Of a stretch of DNA of 64,000 nucleotides, positions 25,072 to 36,610 are shown piece by piece (the first letter of the stretch is position 1; each line of letters begins with the position of its first letter). Position numbers and translations under genes: made by a program. The DNA comes from Flavobacteriaceae bacterium PRS1. GTDB lineage: Bacteria; Bacteroidota; Bacteroidia; Flavobacteriales; Flavobacteriaceae. The notes beneath the pieces were generated by a model. That model worked only from the letters and a program-made list of their open reading frames with translations. It did not search any database and was not told the DNA's origin. The stretch spans positions 1 to 64,000 of the forward strand of contig RDRZ01000009.1 in NCBI GenBank assembly GCA_003709165.1. The letters are read 5' to 3'.

Positions 25072-26838
25072 ATGGAACACTTTATAGTATCTGCCAGAAA
25101 ATACAGACCACAAACATTTAGCGATGTTATTGGGCAGAAGGCTATTACCAATACTTTGCAAAGTGCCATAGAAAATAATCATCTCGCGCAAGCCTTGTTA
25201 TTTACAGGCCCTCGTGGTGTTGGAAAAACAACTTGTGCTCGTATTTTGGCTAAAATGATCAATCAAAATGGAGACGAAATACAAGATGAAGATTATGCTT
25301 TTAATATTTTTGAATTAGATGCTGCCTCTAATAATTCGGTAGATGATATAAGAAATTTAACTGACCAGGTTCGCATTCCGCCACAAGTTGGAAAATATAA
25401 AGTGTATATTATTGATGAAGTACACATGCTGTCTCAATCGGCATTTAATGCCTTTTTAAAAACACTGGAAGAGCCTCCAAAACACTGTATTTTTATTCTC
25501 GCTACGACAGAAAAACACAAAATTATACCCACAATTTTATCGCGATGCCAGATTTTCGATTTTAAACGCATTACGGTTAAAGATACTAAAGACTATTTAA
25601 AGTACATCGCAAAAGAACAAGGTGTCACTGCCGACGATGATGCTTTGCATATTATCGCTCAAAAAGCAGATGGTGCCATGCGTGATGCACTTTCAATTTT
25701 TGATCGTGTAGTAAGCTTTTCGGGTAAAAAATTAACGCGACACGCAGTAACCGAAAATTTGAACGTACTGGATTACGAAACCTATTTTACAAGTACCAAT
25801 TTAATATTAGAAAACAATATTCCTGAATTGTTAATACAATTCAATAACACATTATCAAAAGGATTTGACGGTCATCATTATATCGCAGGATTAGCATCTC
25901 ATTTTAGAGATTTATTGGTAAGTAAAACTCCTGAAACTATTGAGTTGTTAGAAGTTGGTGAGCAGACAAAAGCAAAGTATTTAGAACAATCACAAAAAAC
26001 ATCGCAAGAATTTCTTCTGAAAGGTATTGAATTGTCCAACGATTGCGATTTGAAATACAAAACAAGCCGAAACCAACGGTTACTTGTTGAGTTATGCCTT
26101 ATGCAATTGGCATCGATTACTTTTGATGCTGAAAAAAAAAACAATAAACCCTTCATAATTCCGGCATCCTATTTCAAGAACAATGGCATAGAACCTGTTG
26201 CTATTAATCCATCTGTTTTAGATGCGGTAAATGAGCGAAAAGAAGAATATCCAACTGAAGTTTCTAAAGAATTAGATTCAGAAAAAACTATCGAAACAGC
26301 AGCTGATGTTATTGAAGAACAGTTAAAAGTTGCTAAAAAAATTGCCATTAAACGCCCAGAAATTATTCTGAATACACAAAAAAAATCGTCTGGACTTTCT
26401 TTAAGTAGCATTAAAAAGAAAAAAGAGCATCTTATTAAGAAAATGGATGTTATTCTTGAAGAAGAAGATTTGCCTAAAGAAGATTTTACCGAAACCCAAA
26501 TGCGTAAAGTTTGGGGAAATTTTGTGTCACAAATTGAAAATAAAGGCAAATATAATTTTGCTTCAATATTACAAATTGATACTCCAAAATTAGTAGGCAC
26601 GACTATTCATTTAGAGTTTCAGAATACAACAAATAAAATAGAAGTAGAACGTGAGAAACACGATTTATTAAGGTACTTAAAACAAGAACTAAATAACTTC
26701 GATATAAGCTTGCGTATAACTGTTAACGAAGATTTAGAAAAAAATTATGCATACAGTCCGACAGAAAAATATGAAAAGCTAAAAGAGAAAAATAATAGAA
26801 TTGAGCTTTTACGCAAAACGTTTGATTTAGATATTTAA
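25072..26838 (+). CDS. dnaX: DNA polymerase III subunits gamma and tau
   Basis: A 588-residue clamp-loader ATPase. Residues 1-360 form the AAA+ module: SARKYRPQTFSDVIGQ, Walker A GPRGVGKTT, Walker B IIDEVHMLSQSAFNAFLKTLEEPP and the sensor TEKHKIIPTILSRCQIFDFKRI. The Cys4 zinc module found in E. coli DnaX after Walker A is absent; the region reads KMINQNGDEIQDEDYAF, as is usual in Flavobacteriia. The C-terminal third (about 370-588) is a tau-like tail with a Lys-rich linker (SSIKKKKEHLIKKMD). No programmed slippage heptamer stands out. It is cotranscribed with miaE, 18 bases downstream. Confidence 0.95.
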   Translation: MEHFIVSARKYRPQTFSDVIGQKAITNTLQSAIENNHLAQALLFTGPRGVGKTTCARILAKMINQNGDEIQDEDYAFNIFELDAASNNSVDDIRNLTDQVRIPPQVGKYKVYIIDEVHMLSQSAFNAFLKTLEEPPKHCIFILATTEKHKIIPTILSRCQIFDFKRITVKDTKDYLKYIAKEQGVTADDDALHIIAQKADGAMRDALSIFDRVVSFSGKKLTRHAVTENLNVLDYETYFTSTNLILENNIPELLIQFNNTLSKGFDGHHYIAGLASHFRDLLVSKTPETIELLEVGEQTKAKYLEQSQKTSQEFLLKGIELSNDCDLKYKTSRNQRLLVELCLMQLASITFDAEKKNNKPFIIPASYFKNNGIEPVAINPSVLDAVNERKEEYPTEVSKELDSEKTIETAADVIEEQLKVAKKIAIKRPEIILNTQKKSSGLSLSSIKKKKEHLIKKMDVILEEEDLPKEDFTETQMRKVWGNFVSQIENKGKYNFASILQIDTPKLVGTTIHLEFQNTTNKIEVEREKHDLLRYLKQELNNFDISLRITVNEDLEKNYAYSPTEKYEKLKEKNNRIELLRKTFDLDI

Positions 26839-26856
26839 CAATTATAGAATTAAAGT

Positions 26857-27438
26857 ATGCTTGGCTTAAAACTTCCTACCGATCCGCGTTGGGTAAATAT
26901 TGTAGAAAAAAATATTGAAGAAATACTTACAGACCATGCCTTTTGTGAACAAAAAGCAACAAGCACTGCTATTTCTCTTATAGTAAGTTTTCCTGAATAT
27001 ACCGAATTGGTACAGGAAATGACAGCTTTAGTAAAAGAAGAAATGAGTCATTTTAAAATGGTACATGATATCATTATTAAACGAGGCTGGATTTTAGGAA
27101 GAAACCGAAAAGATGACTATGTGTTGCAGCTCATAAAATTCTTTCCAAAAGGCGGAAGCCGAACTACACACTTAATACATCGTTTGTTATATGCAGCTTT
27201 AATTGAAGCCAGAAGCTGTGAACGTTTCAGGTTATTATCGGAAGAATTAAAAGATAAAGAATTGGCACAGTTTTATAAAAGTTTAATGGTAAGCGAAGCG
27301 AATCACTACACCATGTTTTTAGGATTTGCAAGGCAATATGGAGACAGAAAAGAAGTTGATAAAAAATGGCAAGAGCTTTTAGTTTTTGAAGCAGAAATTA
27401 TGAAAGGTTTGGGAACTTCTGAAACAATACATGGTTAA
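26857..27438 (+). CDS. miaE: tRNA-(ms2io6A)-hydroxylase
   Basis: A 193-residue non-haem di-iron monooxygenase that hydroxylates the isopentenyl group of ms2i6A37 in tRNAs. Ferritin-like iron ligands are visible: HAFCEQKATSTA (Glu), KEEMSHFKMVH (ExxH), ALIEARSCERF (Glu) and VSEANHYTMF (ExxH). The short form without extra domains is normal for Bacteroidota. The 3' end meets the remnant of an outer-membrane protein gene on the opposite strand, whose open frame runs 60 bases into miaE. Confidence 0.94.
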   Translation: MLGLKLPTDPRWVNIVEKNIEEILTDHAFCEQKATSTAISLIVSFPEYTELVQEMTALVKEEMSHFKMVHDIIIKRGWILGRNRKDDYVLQLIKFFPKGGSRTTHLIHRLLYAALIEARSCERFRLLSEELKDKELAQFYKSLMVSEANHYTMFLGFARQYGDRKEVDKKWQELLVFEAEIMKGLGTSETIHG

Positions 27439-27678
27439 ATTGGTATAATAAAAAGCTCCAAATACAAAACCGTTTCGATGTTTGTTTTCAAACGTAGGAT
27501 CTGGGCTAAAATCCAAATTAGAGATGTTAAATCCAGCTCTTACTCCCCATTTTATTTCAGGAGCATCCTCAATAGTTGATTTTTTGTCTTGGTCTTTAGT
27601 AGCATCTTTGTTAACTTCTTGTGAGAAAGAAAATGAAGTTACACTAACAAATAATAAAGTAAGTAAAAATGATTTCAT
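27379..27678 (-). pseudogene. Truncated outer-membrane beta-barrel protein
   Basis: The N-terminus is a typical porin-family exported protein: signal MKSFLLTLLFVSVTSFSFSQ, an acidic linker, then the PorT-like entry strand (KWGVRAGFNISNLDFSPDPTFENK...GFVFGAFYY). After about residue 77 the resemblance ends, and the frame continues into the miaE 3' end in antisense. A full protein would have about 200 residues, so the last two-thirds are missing. This is a 5' gene remnant left by a deletion or rearrangement next to miaE. No promoter box of good quality is seen. Confidence 0.75.
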
Positions 27679-28059
27679 CTGTATAATATTTTAATTATTA
27701 AATGTTTACAAATTTTTATTGAGACAATTAAAATTATATCAACACTTTACAGTAAACTTGAGATTGTAAATATTTAATGAAAAATGTGAGTTTCCAATAA
27801 ATAATAGACGTGTAATAAGAAAAAGAAGTTGAACTGTCTAATTATTGAATATTATTAAGTTTTACAGAACAATTTGATAATCATTATGATGATTTATAAA
27901 AACAGAATAACAACTTGTTAGTTTTTAAAATAATTAGAAACAATTAAAGTTATTCGTAGTAATAAATTAAATCCAACTTGTTTAAGCACCAACAAATTCC
28001 ATCACATTCTTTTTAAATATCTTCACAGAAATTATAGTCATTACCACGCCTATTCTCAA
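27679..28059. other. Intergenic region without recognised gene
   Basis: About 380 AT-rich bases between the OMP remnant and the 3' end of ppx. I find no open frame of interest, no tRNA and no clear hairpin terminator. Confidence 0.5.
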
Positions 28060-28968
28060 TTAAATTAATATTTTACTTGAAACAGTATTGTTGTAGATAC
28101 TTTTTATAATTCCGTCGGAAAGTCCAATTTTAGGCACATACAAATGCTTGGCGCCACTCCATTTCATTGCAGAGAGATAAATACGTGTAGCAGGAATAAT
28201 AACATCCGCTCTATCTTGATTTAAATCCATTTCTGTAATACGTTCTTCATAAGTATAAGAACCCAGCTTATGGTATAAAGAACTTAAATAAAAATATGTT
28301 AAAGGTTCGCCAAAGGCTTTATCAGACATCTTGAATATCTTGTTTATGTTTCCGCCAGAACCGATAACTTCAATTTTTTCGTATTCTTTAATATTACCTT
28401 TAATCCATTGCTCTAACTCTACCCAAATGTTATTCTTGACTACATTATTTAACAATCTAACAGTCCCAATTTTAAAGGATTTAGAAGCCTTTTTTACACC
28501 ATTATCGATTACTGTAAACTCTGTACTTCCACCACCAACATCTACATATAGATAGATTTTTCCTTTTTCAATAAACTCACGCAAATCTGTTGCAGCTATG
28601 ATAGTTGCTTCTTCTTCACCATTAATAATATCTATTTCAATTTTAGATACTTTATAAATATCATTAACAACTTCATTTCGGTTATCTGCTTCTCGCATTG
28701 CTGAAGTTGCACAAGCTTTATAACGAACTACATTATGCGATTTCATTAATAACTTAAAAGCAAGTATTGTGTCTTGAAGTCTTCCTATATTTTTAGAAGA
28801 TATTGTGTTTTTTAAGAACACATCAGCACCAAGTCGAATTGGGACACGTACCAAAGAACTTTTTTTAAACCTAACTGTTTTATCTTTTTCTTCAATAATA
28901 TTTGAAATTAAAAGCCTAACAGCATTAGAACCAATATCTATGGCAGCATATTTTTTTATTGATAGCAT
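28060..28968 (-). CDS. ppx: Ppx/GppA family exopolyphosphatase
   Basis: A 302-residue phosphatase with the ASKHA fold: AAIDIGSNAVRLLI phosphate loop, the INGEEEA catalytic region (Glu), and YVDVGGGSTEF. The family hydrolyses polyphosphate and/or (p)ppGpp. It is shorter than E. coli Ppx (about 510), lacking the C-terminal HD-like domain, as usual for the Bacteroidota form. Its ATG directly follows the ppk1 stop codon, so synthesis and breakdown of polyphosphate are coupled in one transcript. Confidence 0.93.
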   Translation of the reverse strand: MLSIKKYAAIDIGSNAVRLLISNIIEEKDKTVRFKKSSLVRVPIRLGADVFLKNTISSKNIGRLQDTILAFKLLMKSHNVVRYKACATSAMREADNRNEVVNDIYKVSKIEIDIINGEEEATIIAATDLREFIEKGKIYLYVDVGGGSTEFTVIDNGVKKASKSFKIGTVRLLNNVVKNNIWVELEQWIKGNIKEYEKIEVIGSGGNINKIFKMSDKAFGEPLTYFYLSSLYHKLGSYTYEERITEMDLNQDRADVIIPATRIYLSAMKWSGAKHLYVPKIGLSDGIIKSIYNNTVSSKILI

Positions 28969-31029
28969 TTAATTCTCCAATTTATTCAAGTAATAATTAT
29001 AGGTTTCAAGTTGAGATTGTACTTTTAAAAGGTTGTTTCTTTTATACTGATTATTTTGATCTTTATTTATAATTCGTGCTTTTACATTATCGTTCCAACA
29101 AATATGAAAAGTATCAATCAGCTCTTGCTTAATATCACTATCATAAATAGGACAGGTTACTTCTACTCTATTATCAATATTACGTGTCATTAAATCGGCT
29201 GAAGATATAAATACTTTCGGTTCATCATCGTTAGCGAAAATAAAAAGACGTGTGTGCTCTAAAAATCTATCTACAACACTAATCACTTCAATATTCTCAC
29301 TCATCTTTGGTATTCCGGGAATTAAACAGCAAATCCCACGAACTATCATTTGTATGTTCACTCCTGCATTACTGGCTTTATATAGTTTGTCAATCATTTT
29401 ATAATTGGAAATACTATTCATTTTCAGCTTAATATATGCTTGTTTTCCTAATTTTACATTTTCAATTTCGGTATCTATTAGTTTAAATAAAGTGGATTGT
29501 GTATAATGTGGTGACGTTATTAGATGTTTATACCTGAATATTTTATAGTTTGTATTGAAGAAATCGAATACTTTATTAACATCTTTCAAAATCCTTTGAT
29601 CTGAAGTAAATAAGGTATAATCGGTATAAATTCTAGCAGTAGATTCATTAAAATTACCAGTACTTACAAAACCATAACGTTTTAATTTTCCACCTTCAGT
29701 TCGTTCTATAACACACATTTTACTATGCACTTTTAATCCTTTTACCCCGAAAAGCAAGTTGATGCCTTCTTCTTCCATTTGTTCAGCGTAATTTATATTT
29801 GCTTCTTCATCAAATCGTGCTTGCAGTTCTATAGACACTGTTACTTTTTTTCCGTTTTTAGCAGCATTCATTAAGGAACTTACCACATGAGATATTTTTG
29901 CCAATCTGTAAATTGTAATTTTTATAGTCTTGACCTTTGGATCTATAGCTGCTTCTCTTAAAAACTTTACGATATAAGAAAAGTTATGATAAGGCACATA
30001 CAATAAATAATCCTTTTTTGAAATGGCTTGAAAAATACTGCTTTGCAAACTCAAGCCAATAATTGGTAAAGGGTTAATTTTAGGATACAACAAATCTTGT
30101 CCTCCTAAACTTGGAAACTTCATATAATCTCTTCTGTTATGATAACGACCTCCGGGAATTAGGCTATCTGTATAGTCAATTCCCATTTTAGACATAATAT
30201 ATGTTAAAGTGTCTTCGTCTATGGTTTTGTCATACACTAAACGTAAAGGTGCACCAATTTGCCTGTGTTTGACACTATCAGAAATTTTCTTTAAAAAACT
30301 TGTGCTTAAATCACTATCAAAATCTAATTCGCCATCTCTGGTCATTTTAATCATGTGTGCTGAGATGGAATGGTAATCGAAAATACTAAAAATATCATGC
30401 ATAAAATAACGCAGAAGATCATCAAGCATTATAATATAATCTTTACCTTTTTCGTTTGGTAGAACAACAAATCTATCTAATGTTCGGGGAATTTCCATTA
30501 AAGCATATTGATTATCGCCATTTTCAATCGTCATTTTAACTGCTAAATAAGAAGCACTATCCTTTAATAGCGAAAGATCTACATCATCACTTAATATAAT
30601 GGTAACTAAAGCAGGACTAACATATTGATAGAAATATTCTCTCAGGTAAGTACTTTGACTATTTGTAATCTCTGATTCATCAATAATAAAAATATTCTTT
30701 TCTTTTAATTTAACTTTAATACCATCAAGAATTTTTAAACTTTGACTTTGTTGTTCGATGACAATTTTAGTAATAACTTCGAGTAATTCGGAAGCTTTTA
30801 TTCCGCCTAATTGGCTCTTCCCTTCTTTTCCGACTTGTTCAATACGTTTTATTGTAGCATATCGTACTTTAAAAAACTCGTCTAAATTATTAGAAAATAT
30901 TCCCAAAAACCGTAATCGTTCAATTAAAGGTACTGTTTGGTCTTCAGCTTCTTGCAATACTCTTGCATTAAATTGTAGCCAACTTAACTCTCGGTTTAAA
31001 TAATTGTTTAATTGAATTGATTTAGCCAT
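28969..31029 (-). CDS. ppk1: Polyphosphate kinase 1
   Basis: A 686-residue enzyme that reversibly builds polyphosphate from ATP. Domains: N-terminal helical (NRELSWLQFNARVLQEAED), head domain, and two PLD-like C-terminal domains with the autophosphorylated His in KVHSKMCVIER (about residue 425) and STGNFNESTARIYTD. The second domain shows SSADLMTRNIDNRVEV. All key motifs are intact. The promoter box TATCTTTG lies about 22 bases upstream, and ppx follows without a gap. Confidence 0.96.
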   Translation of the reverse strand: MAKSIQLNNYLNRELSWLQFNARVLQEAEDQTVPLIERLRFLGIFSNNLDEFFKVRYATIKRIEQVGKEGKSQLGGIKASELLEVITKIVIEQQSQSLKILDGIKVKLKEKNIFIIDESEITNSQSTYLREYFYQYVSPALVTIILSDDVDLSLLKDSASYLAVKMTIENGDNQYALMEIPRTLDRFVVLPNEKGKDYIIMLDDLLRYFMHDIFSIFDYHSISAHMIKMTRDGELDFDSDLSTSFLKKISDSVKHRQIGAPLRLVYDKTIDEDTLTYIMSKMGIDYTDSLIPGGRYHNRRDYMKFPSLGGQDLLYPKINPLPIIGLSLQSSIFQAISKKDYLLYVPYHNFSYIVKFLREAAIDPKVKTIKITIYRLAKISHVVSSLMNAAKNGKKVTVSIELQARFDEEANINYAEQMEEEGINLLFGVKGLKVHSKMCVIERTEGGKLKRYGFVSTGNFNESTARIYTDYTLFTSDQRILKDVNKVFDFFNTNYKIFRYKHLITSPHYTQSTLFKLIDTEIENVKLGKQAYIKLKMNSISNYKMIDKLYKASNAGVNIQMIVRGICCLIPGIPKMSENIEVISVVDRFLEHTRLFIFANDDEPKVFISSADLMTRNIDNRVEVTCPIYDSDIKQELIDTFHICWNDNVKARIINKDQNNQYKRNNLLKVQSQLETYNYYLNKLEN

Positions 31030-31050
31030 CTAATTTTAATTAATTCTGTA

Positions 31051-31058
31051 CAAAGATA
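31051..31058 (-). promoter_or_regulatory. ppk1-ppx -7 box (TATCTTTG)
   Basis: TAnnTTTG on the minus strand 22 bases upstream of the ppk1 ATG. No clear -33 TTTG. Confidence 0.6.
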
Positions 31059-31275
31059 TTCTATTTAAAAATTATCTATACAGTAATAAAAACTTATTAA
31101 ACATATTTTTTGTAAGAATATATTTACTATATATTACATTTTATCGATTTTATTGTACTTTCATGGAATATATTTTTATATTAGTCGCGTATTTAGAGCA
31201 AAAAAAATTGCCCTAAATAGATAATAACCAATAATTTAAAATTAAAAAAATTAGTCCCAAATCTAATTTAAAGGA

Positions 31276-34200
31276 ATGAAAACTAAATCTACTTTATTTT
31301 TTTTACTGGTATTGGTGTTTGTCAAGATCAATTATGGTCAGGAAGTTGTTTGTGAAGGTTCATCTTGTTCAGCAAATGATTATACGCTTGATAATTTTTT
31401 CTTGGGAGATGAAAATGGTGTGGAATTTGGACCAGGTTATTGTGAACCTGGAACTACAGTAAATGCACATATTTGGACGATTTTTACTGCCAATAGTGCT
31501 GCAAATAGATATACTTTATATTTGCATTATAATTTATACGTTGATGGTGTTTACATAGCTACAGTAGATGAGTGTTATTTTGAAGGACAGGCCATACCAA
31601 CAAATGTAACTTTAGATATTTACTCTTTTCAATGGGATTGTGGTTCCCAAATTGTACTCCAAGATTTTTATATGTCATGGCAACCTAATGCTAATAAAGC
31701 CTGTGGTTGTAGTAATGCAAAATGCTATTCGGAAGCATCGATTCTTGTTCGGGCACCACTAATTGCAAATTTTGAATTCAACCCAAGTTGCGAAAGTGAA
31801 TATGCTTTAAACTTTTACTCTACAACAAGTGGCGGAGCACCTCCATACACATTTTTATGGGATTTTGGTGACGGAACTACAAGTACACTTGAGAACCCCA
31901 CATACCTATACATCAAACGGACCTTATACTGTAACATTAACTGTTCAGGATACCGAAAACACAGATTCTTACGAATTTGAAATTGTAAATTTTCAACCCA
32001 ACAGACCTCCAGAAATATATGCACCTCCAAATGAAAATATTGAAGGTTGTGGAGTTATAGATATTCCTATGCTACCATATAGTTCAACTGCTGTTAGTAT
32101 TACCGAAGCTCAATTTAATGTAGTTGGCGGAAGTTTAGTGCTCACAAGTAATCTGGTATCTCTTACTTATATAGATGTTGCATCTGGAGCTTGCCCAACA
32201 ACAATAACGAGAACTTTTACAGTTGTAGATGGTTGTGCTAACGTTGGTTACAGACTTACAAGTGTTTGTAATTAATGACACGACCTTGCCAACAGCTAGT
32301 AATCCCGCTCCTATAAATGAACAATGTATTACAGATGTTCCTGCACCAGATATTAATATAATTACTGATGCTGCCGATAATTGCGCTGCTCCTGTTGTTG
32401 CATTTGTTTCTGATGTTTCTAACAATAATACCTGTCCGGAAATTATTACCAGAACTTATAGTGTAACTGATGCTTGTGGTAACTCTATAAATCTTACTCA
32501 GGTTATTACAATAAATGATGATATTGCTCCTACAGCTTCAAATTCTGTATCAATAAGTGTAGAATGCTTAAGCGATGTTCCAGCTGTAGATATATCAATT
32601 ATAACTGACGCTGCAGATAATTGCTCTATTCCAGTTGTTGCTTTTGTTTCAGAAACTTCTGACGGAAACACCTGTCCTATTACTATAACCAGAACTTATA
32701 GTGTAACTGACGACTGTAATAATTCGATTCTTCTAATACATATAATAACTGTTAACGATACTCAAGTTCCTACAGCTACTAGTCCTGCAGATATAAGTGT
32801 TGAATGTAGTAGTGCAGTACCAGCTCCAGACATTTCAGTTATTACAGATGCTGCCGATAATTGTTCGATTCCACTAGTAATCTTTGTTTCGGATGTATCT
32901 AATAGTAGCTCATGTCCAGAGGTTATTACAAGAACCTATAGCTTAATTGAAGATTGTGGCAACGAAACACTCATTACTCAAACTATTACAATTATAGATA
33001 CTACTACTCCTACTGCAAGTGTTCCTTCTCCAATAAATGTACAATGTATTGAAGATGTTCCTCCACCAGACATTACAATAATTTCGGATGCAACCGATAA
33101 TTGTTCAGCTCCGGTAGTTTCGTTTGTTTCGGATGTTTCAACAGGAACGTGTCCTCAACTTATTATAAGAACATATCGTATAGAAGATGGCTGCGGAAAC
33201 ACCATAGATATTTTACAGGCTATAAATGTAAATGACAATATATTACCAACTGCCTCAAATCCGGCTCCAATTAATATTGATTGTGCTGATGGAATTCCTG
33301 TTCCGGATATTTCGGTAGTAACAGATGCAGCTGATAACTGCTCTACTCCTACAGTTGCATTTGTGTCTGACGTTTCCAATGGGATGTGTCCTGAAATTAT
33401 TACAAGAACCTATAGTGTTACTGACGAATGTGGAAATTCCATTAACGTAACTCAAGATATTATTTCAAACGATATTGATGCGCCAACAGTTGATGCGCCA
33501 ACAGTTGATGTTACAGCAGATTGTGACGCGATTCCGCCTCCTCCAAGTTTAACTTTTACTGATAATTGTTCTGTAAATTTAACAGTGGTATTTAGTCAAA
33601 CGGATACTAACCTTGATAACACAGTGGATTATGTTATAACCAGAATATGGACGGTAACAGACAATTGTGGTAACAGCAGTACATTTACACAACTAATTAA
33701 TGTGCAGATTATAAACTGTTTTGTTCCTGTATGTGCTTCCGATTGTGGTGCACCTTCAGATACAACTCCTCCAACGGCAGATATTGCTCCTGACCTTAAT
33801 GTAACCTGCGAAAGCGATATTCCACCACCAGATATTAGTGTAATTACTAATGCTATGGATAATTGTAGTGCAACTGTAACGATCGCTTTTGTTGACGAAA
33901 CTATAAATTTAGGTTGTTTTGAAAAAATTGTACGTACCTATAGTGTGACCGACAAATGTGGAAATGTTCTTTTATTAACACGTAGAATTAGTGTTGTAGA
34001 TAATACTCCGCCAACAGCAAGTAATCCTGCATCAATTGATGTATCGTGTACAGATGATATTCCAGCACCAGATATTAATGTAGTTACTGACGAAGCAGAT
34101 AACTGTTCGTCACCAATAATTGTAACTTTTGTTTCGGATGTTTCAAATAATGCATCCTGTAATCAACGAGTGATAAGAACATATAGTGTTACCGATGGTT

Positions 34201-36605
34201 GTGGAAATACTATTTACGTTACTCAAGACATTAATGTACTAGATATGGTTCCGCCAACTGCTGATACGCCTTCAGATATAAACATAGCTTGTGTAAACGA
34301 TATTCCTATTCCAGATACAAATATTATAACTAATGTAACTGATAATTGTTCTACAACAACGGTTAGTTTTATTTCGGATGTTTCCGATAATAATATTTGT
34401 CCGGAAACAATTACTAGAACATATAGAGTTTCTGACGATTGTGGAAACATTACAGATATCATTCAACTTATAATTATATCAGATACGATTGATCCTACAG
34501 CAAGTAACCCTACGACTTTAAATGTACAATGTATTGGCGATGTTCCAGATCCGGATATAAGTGTGGTTACAGACGAAGCCGATAATTGCTCTATTACAAC
34601 AGTTGCTTTTGTTTCGGATGTTTCAGATAATCAAACCTGCCCTGAAACCATTATAAGAACTTATAGTGTAACGGATGGTTGTGGCAATTCAATAAATGTA
34701 TCACAAACTATAATAGTGAATGACACAATTAATCCAACTGCGAGTAATCCTATTACTATTCAGGTGTCTCAATCATCTCAAGTTCCTAATCCAGATGTAT
34801 TAGTTGTAACCGATGAAGCTGATAATTGTTCGATACCAACCGTAACATTTTTATCTGAAGCTTCGGATAATCAAAACTGTCCTGAAACCATTACTAGAAT
34901 ATATCGTGTAACTGACGATTGCGGTAACTTTATTGATGTTGTTCAAAATATAATAATAAGCGATAATGTTGCGCCAACAGCAAGTGTCCCAAATCCTATT
35001 GCAGTTCAGTGTATTGGAGATATTCCAGCTGTGGATATTAATGTAGTTACAGATGCAACTGATAACGATTCGACACCAACGGTTTCTTTTATTTCAGAAA
35101 CATCTAATTCAGCAACTTGTCCTGAAGTTATTACAAGAATTTATCGTGTAACCGATAATTGTACCATAAATCCTTTGGTTGCATTTGTTTCAGAAATATC
35201 TAACAACGATACCTGTCAGGTCATTATAACACGAACTTATAGCGTTACTGACGACTGTGGAAATTCAATAAATGTAAATCAAGAAATCATACTAATTGAT
35301 GATGTTTCGCCTACAGCAAGTAATCCGAGTCCGATGACATTTAGCTGTAACGAAGCAATTCCTGATCCAGATATTAATGTTGTAATTGATGCTTCCGATA
35401 ATTTTTCGGCAACAACTGTAGTTTTTATTGATGAAAATTCAGATAATCAAACCTGCCCGGAAACCATTACAAGAATTTACAGAGTGTTAGATGCTTGTGG
35501 TAACTTTATAGATGTTACTCAAGAGATTATTATTAATGATGTAATACCTCCAACAGCATCTAATCCAGCAACAATAAATATAAATTGTGGCGATGCAATT
35601 CCTGATCCAGATATTTCTGTAGTAACCGATGCTTTAGATAATTGTTCTACACCAATAGTCGCTTTTGTTTCGGATGTATCTGACAATCAATCGTGTTCAG
35701 AAATTATTACGCGAACTTATAGTGTTACTGATGACTGTGGAAATACCATAAATGTAACTCAAGACATAATAATTACTGATAATTCTGCTCCAACTTTAGT
35801 ATCAAGTCCAAATGCAGAAATAACATTACTCTGCCAACCTTTTCCAGCAGAAGATACAGTTACATTTACTGATGAATGTTCAGCAGTTGTTACTGTAGTT
35901 TTTGATGAAGAAATTATTGTTATAGATTCAGAAAATTACGATATCGTTAGAACCTGGACTGCATTAGACGATTGTGATAATGAAGCAAGTTTCACACAAA
36001 CTATACACATGCAATCTACTGCTGAAACATTTACAAACGAATTAGTATTCTGTATTGAAGATAGTACTGTAGATTTAGCAGAATTAATTGGCGTAGATAG
36101 TGACGGAACTTGGGAAAGTGATTTTCTGTATTTACTTGAAGGAAATACATTCAACCCATTATTAACCCCAATCGGAAGCTACGATTTTATTTATACTACT
36201 ACTGATAATGATTGTTCACGAATACATCTAATCACGATAGATGTAAATGATGATTGTGTCGAATATCCGTGTATCAAATCGATTTACGATGTAAACATTT
36301 CAAAACTTGTTACTCCTAATGGTGACTCAAAAAATGAAACTTTTGATGTTTCATATATATTAAATGAGGAAGTAGATGACCAAAGCACTTGCGACATAAT
36401 AACAACCGTAAAAATGTTTAGTCGCTGGGGAAATAAAGTATTCGAATCGGATGAATACCATAACGACTGGAAAGGTGGTTCACCATCAACCGCTTTTGGG
36501 AAAGCAGATAAATTACCAGCAGGAACCTATTATTATGTAATTAACTTAATTAATAGTGGTTTAAAACCCATTCAAGGCTATATATATCTAGGCACAGATA
36601 GATAA
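31276..36605 (+). pseudogene. Giant gliding/T9SS-sorted repeat adhesin, frameshifted twice
   Basis: Three overlapping frames make up one gene of about 1,770 codons. Part 1 (31276-31980) has a signal peptide (LFFLLVLVFVKINYG) and the start of a PKD domain (PPYTFLWDFGDGTTSTLENP). Near 31895-31900 (aaccccaca) the frame shifts, and the PKD domain continues (HTYTSNGPYTVTLTVQD) in the next frame to 32275. A second shift near 32243-32248 leads to the long third part (to 36605): about 14 HYR-like repeats and a type B type IX sorting domain (VTPNGDSKNETFD...LPAGTYYYV). Each shift fits one extra base (or two lost). Such proteins are exported by the type IX system and resemble SprB-type adhesins; the PorP/SprF gene follows 5 bases later. 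Assembly error is the alternative. Confidence 0.85.
32289..35792 (+). repeat. About 14 tandem HYR-like repeats of about 240 bp
   Basis: Each unit reads approximately PTASNPxxIxVQCxxDVPxPD, xxVVTDAADNCSxPxVAFVSD and TCPExITRTYSVTDxCGN before the next PTAS. Most units have two or three Cys. The sixth unit is shorter and divergent (near 33480-33720). The twelfth (34980-35285) is a hybrid of two units: after RIYRVTDNC it jumps to INPLVAFVSE, joining the late Cys of one repeat to the middle of another. This marks unequal recombination. Confidence 0.9.
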
Positions 36606-36610
36606 CAAAC

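Noticed and set aside
25072-26838. Programmed frameshift in dnaX
   Set aside because: No slippery heptamer with a downstream hairpin stands out; the single frame gives a full gamma/tau-type protein.
32289-35792. CRISPR-like array
   Set aside because: The periodic units are about 240 bp, vary in sequence and encode a protein domain; there are no short repeats with unique spacers.
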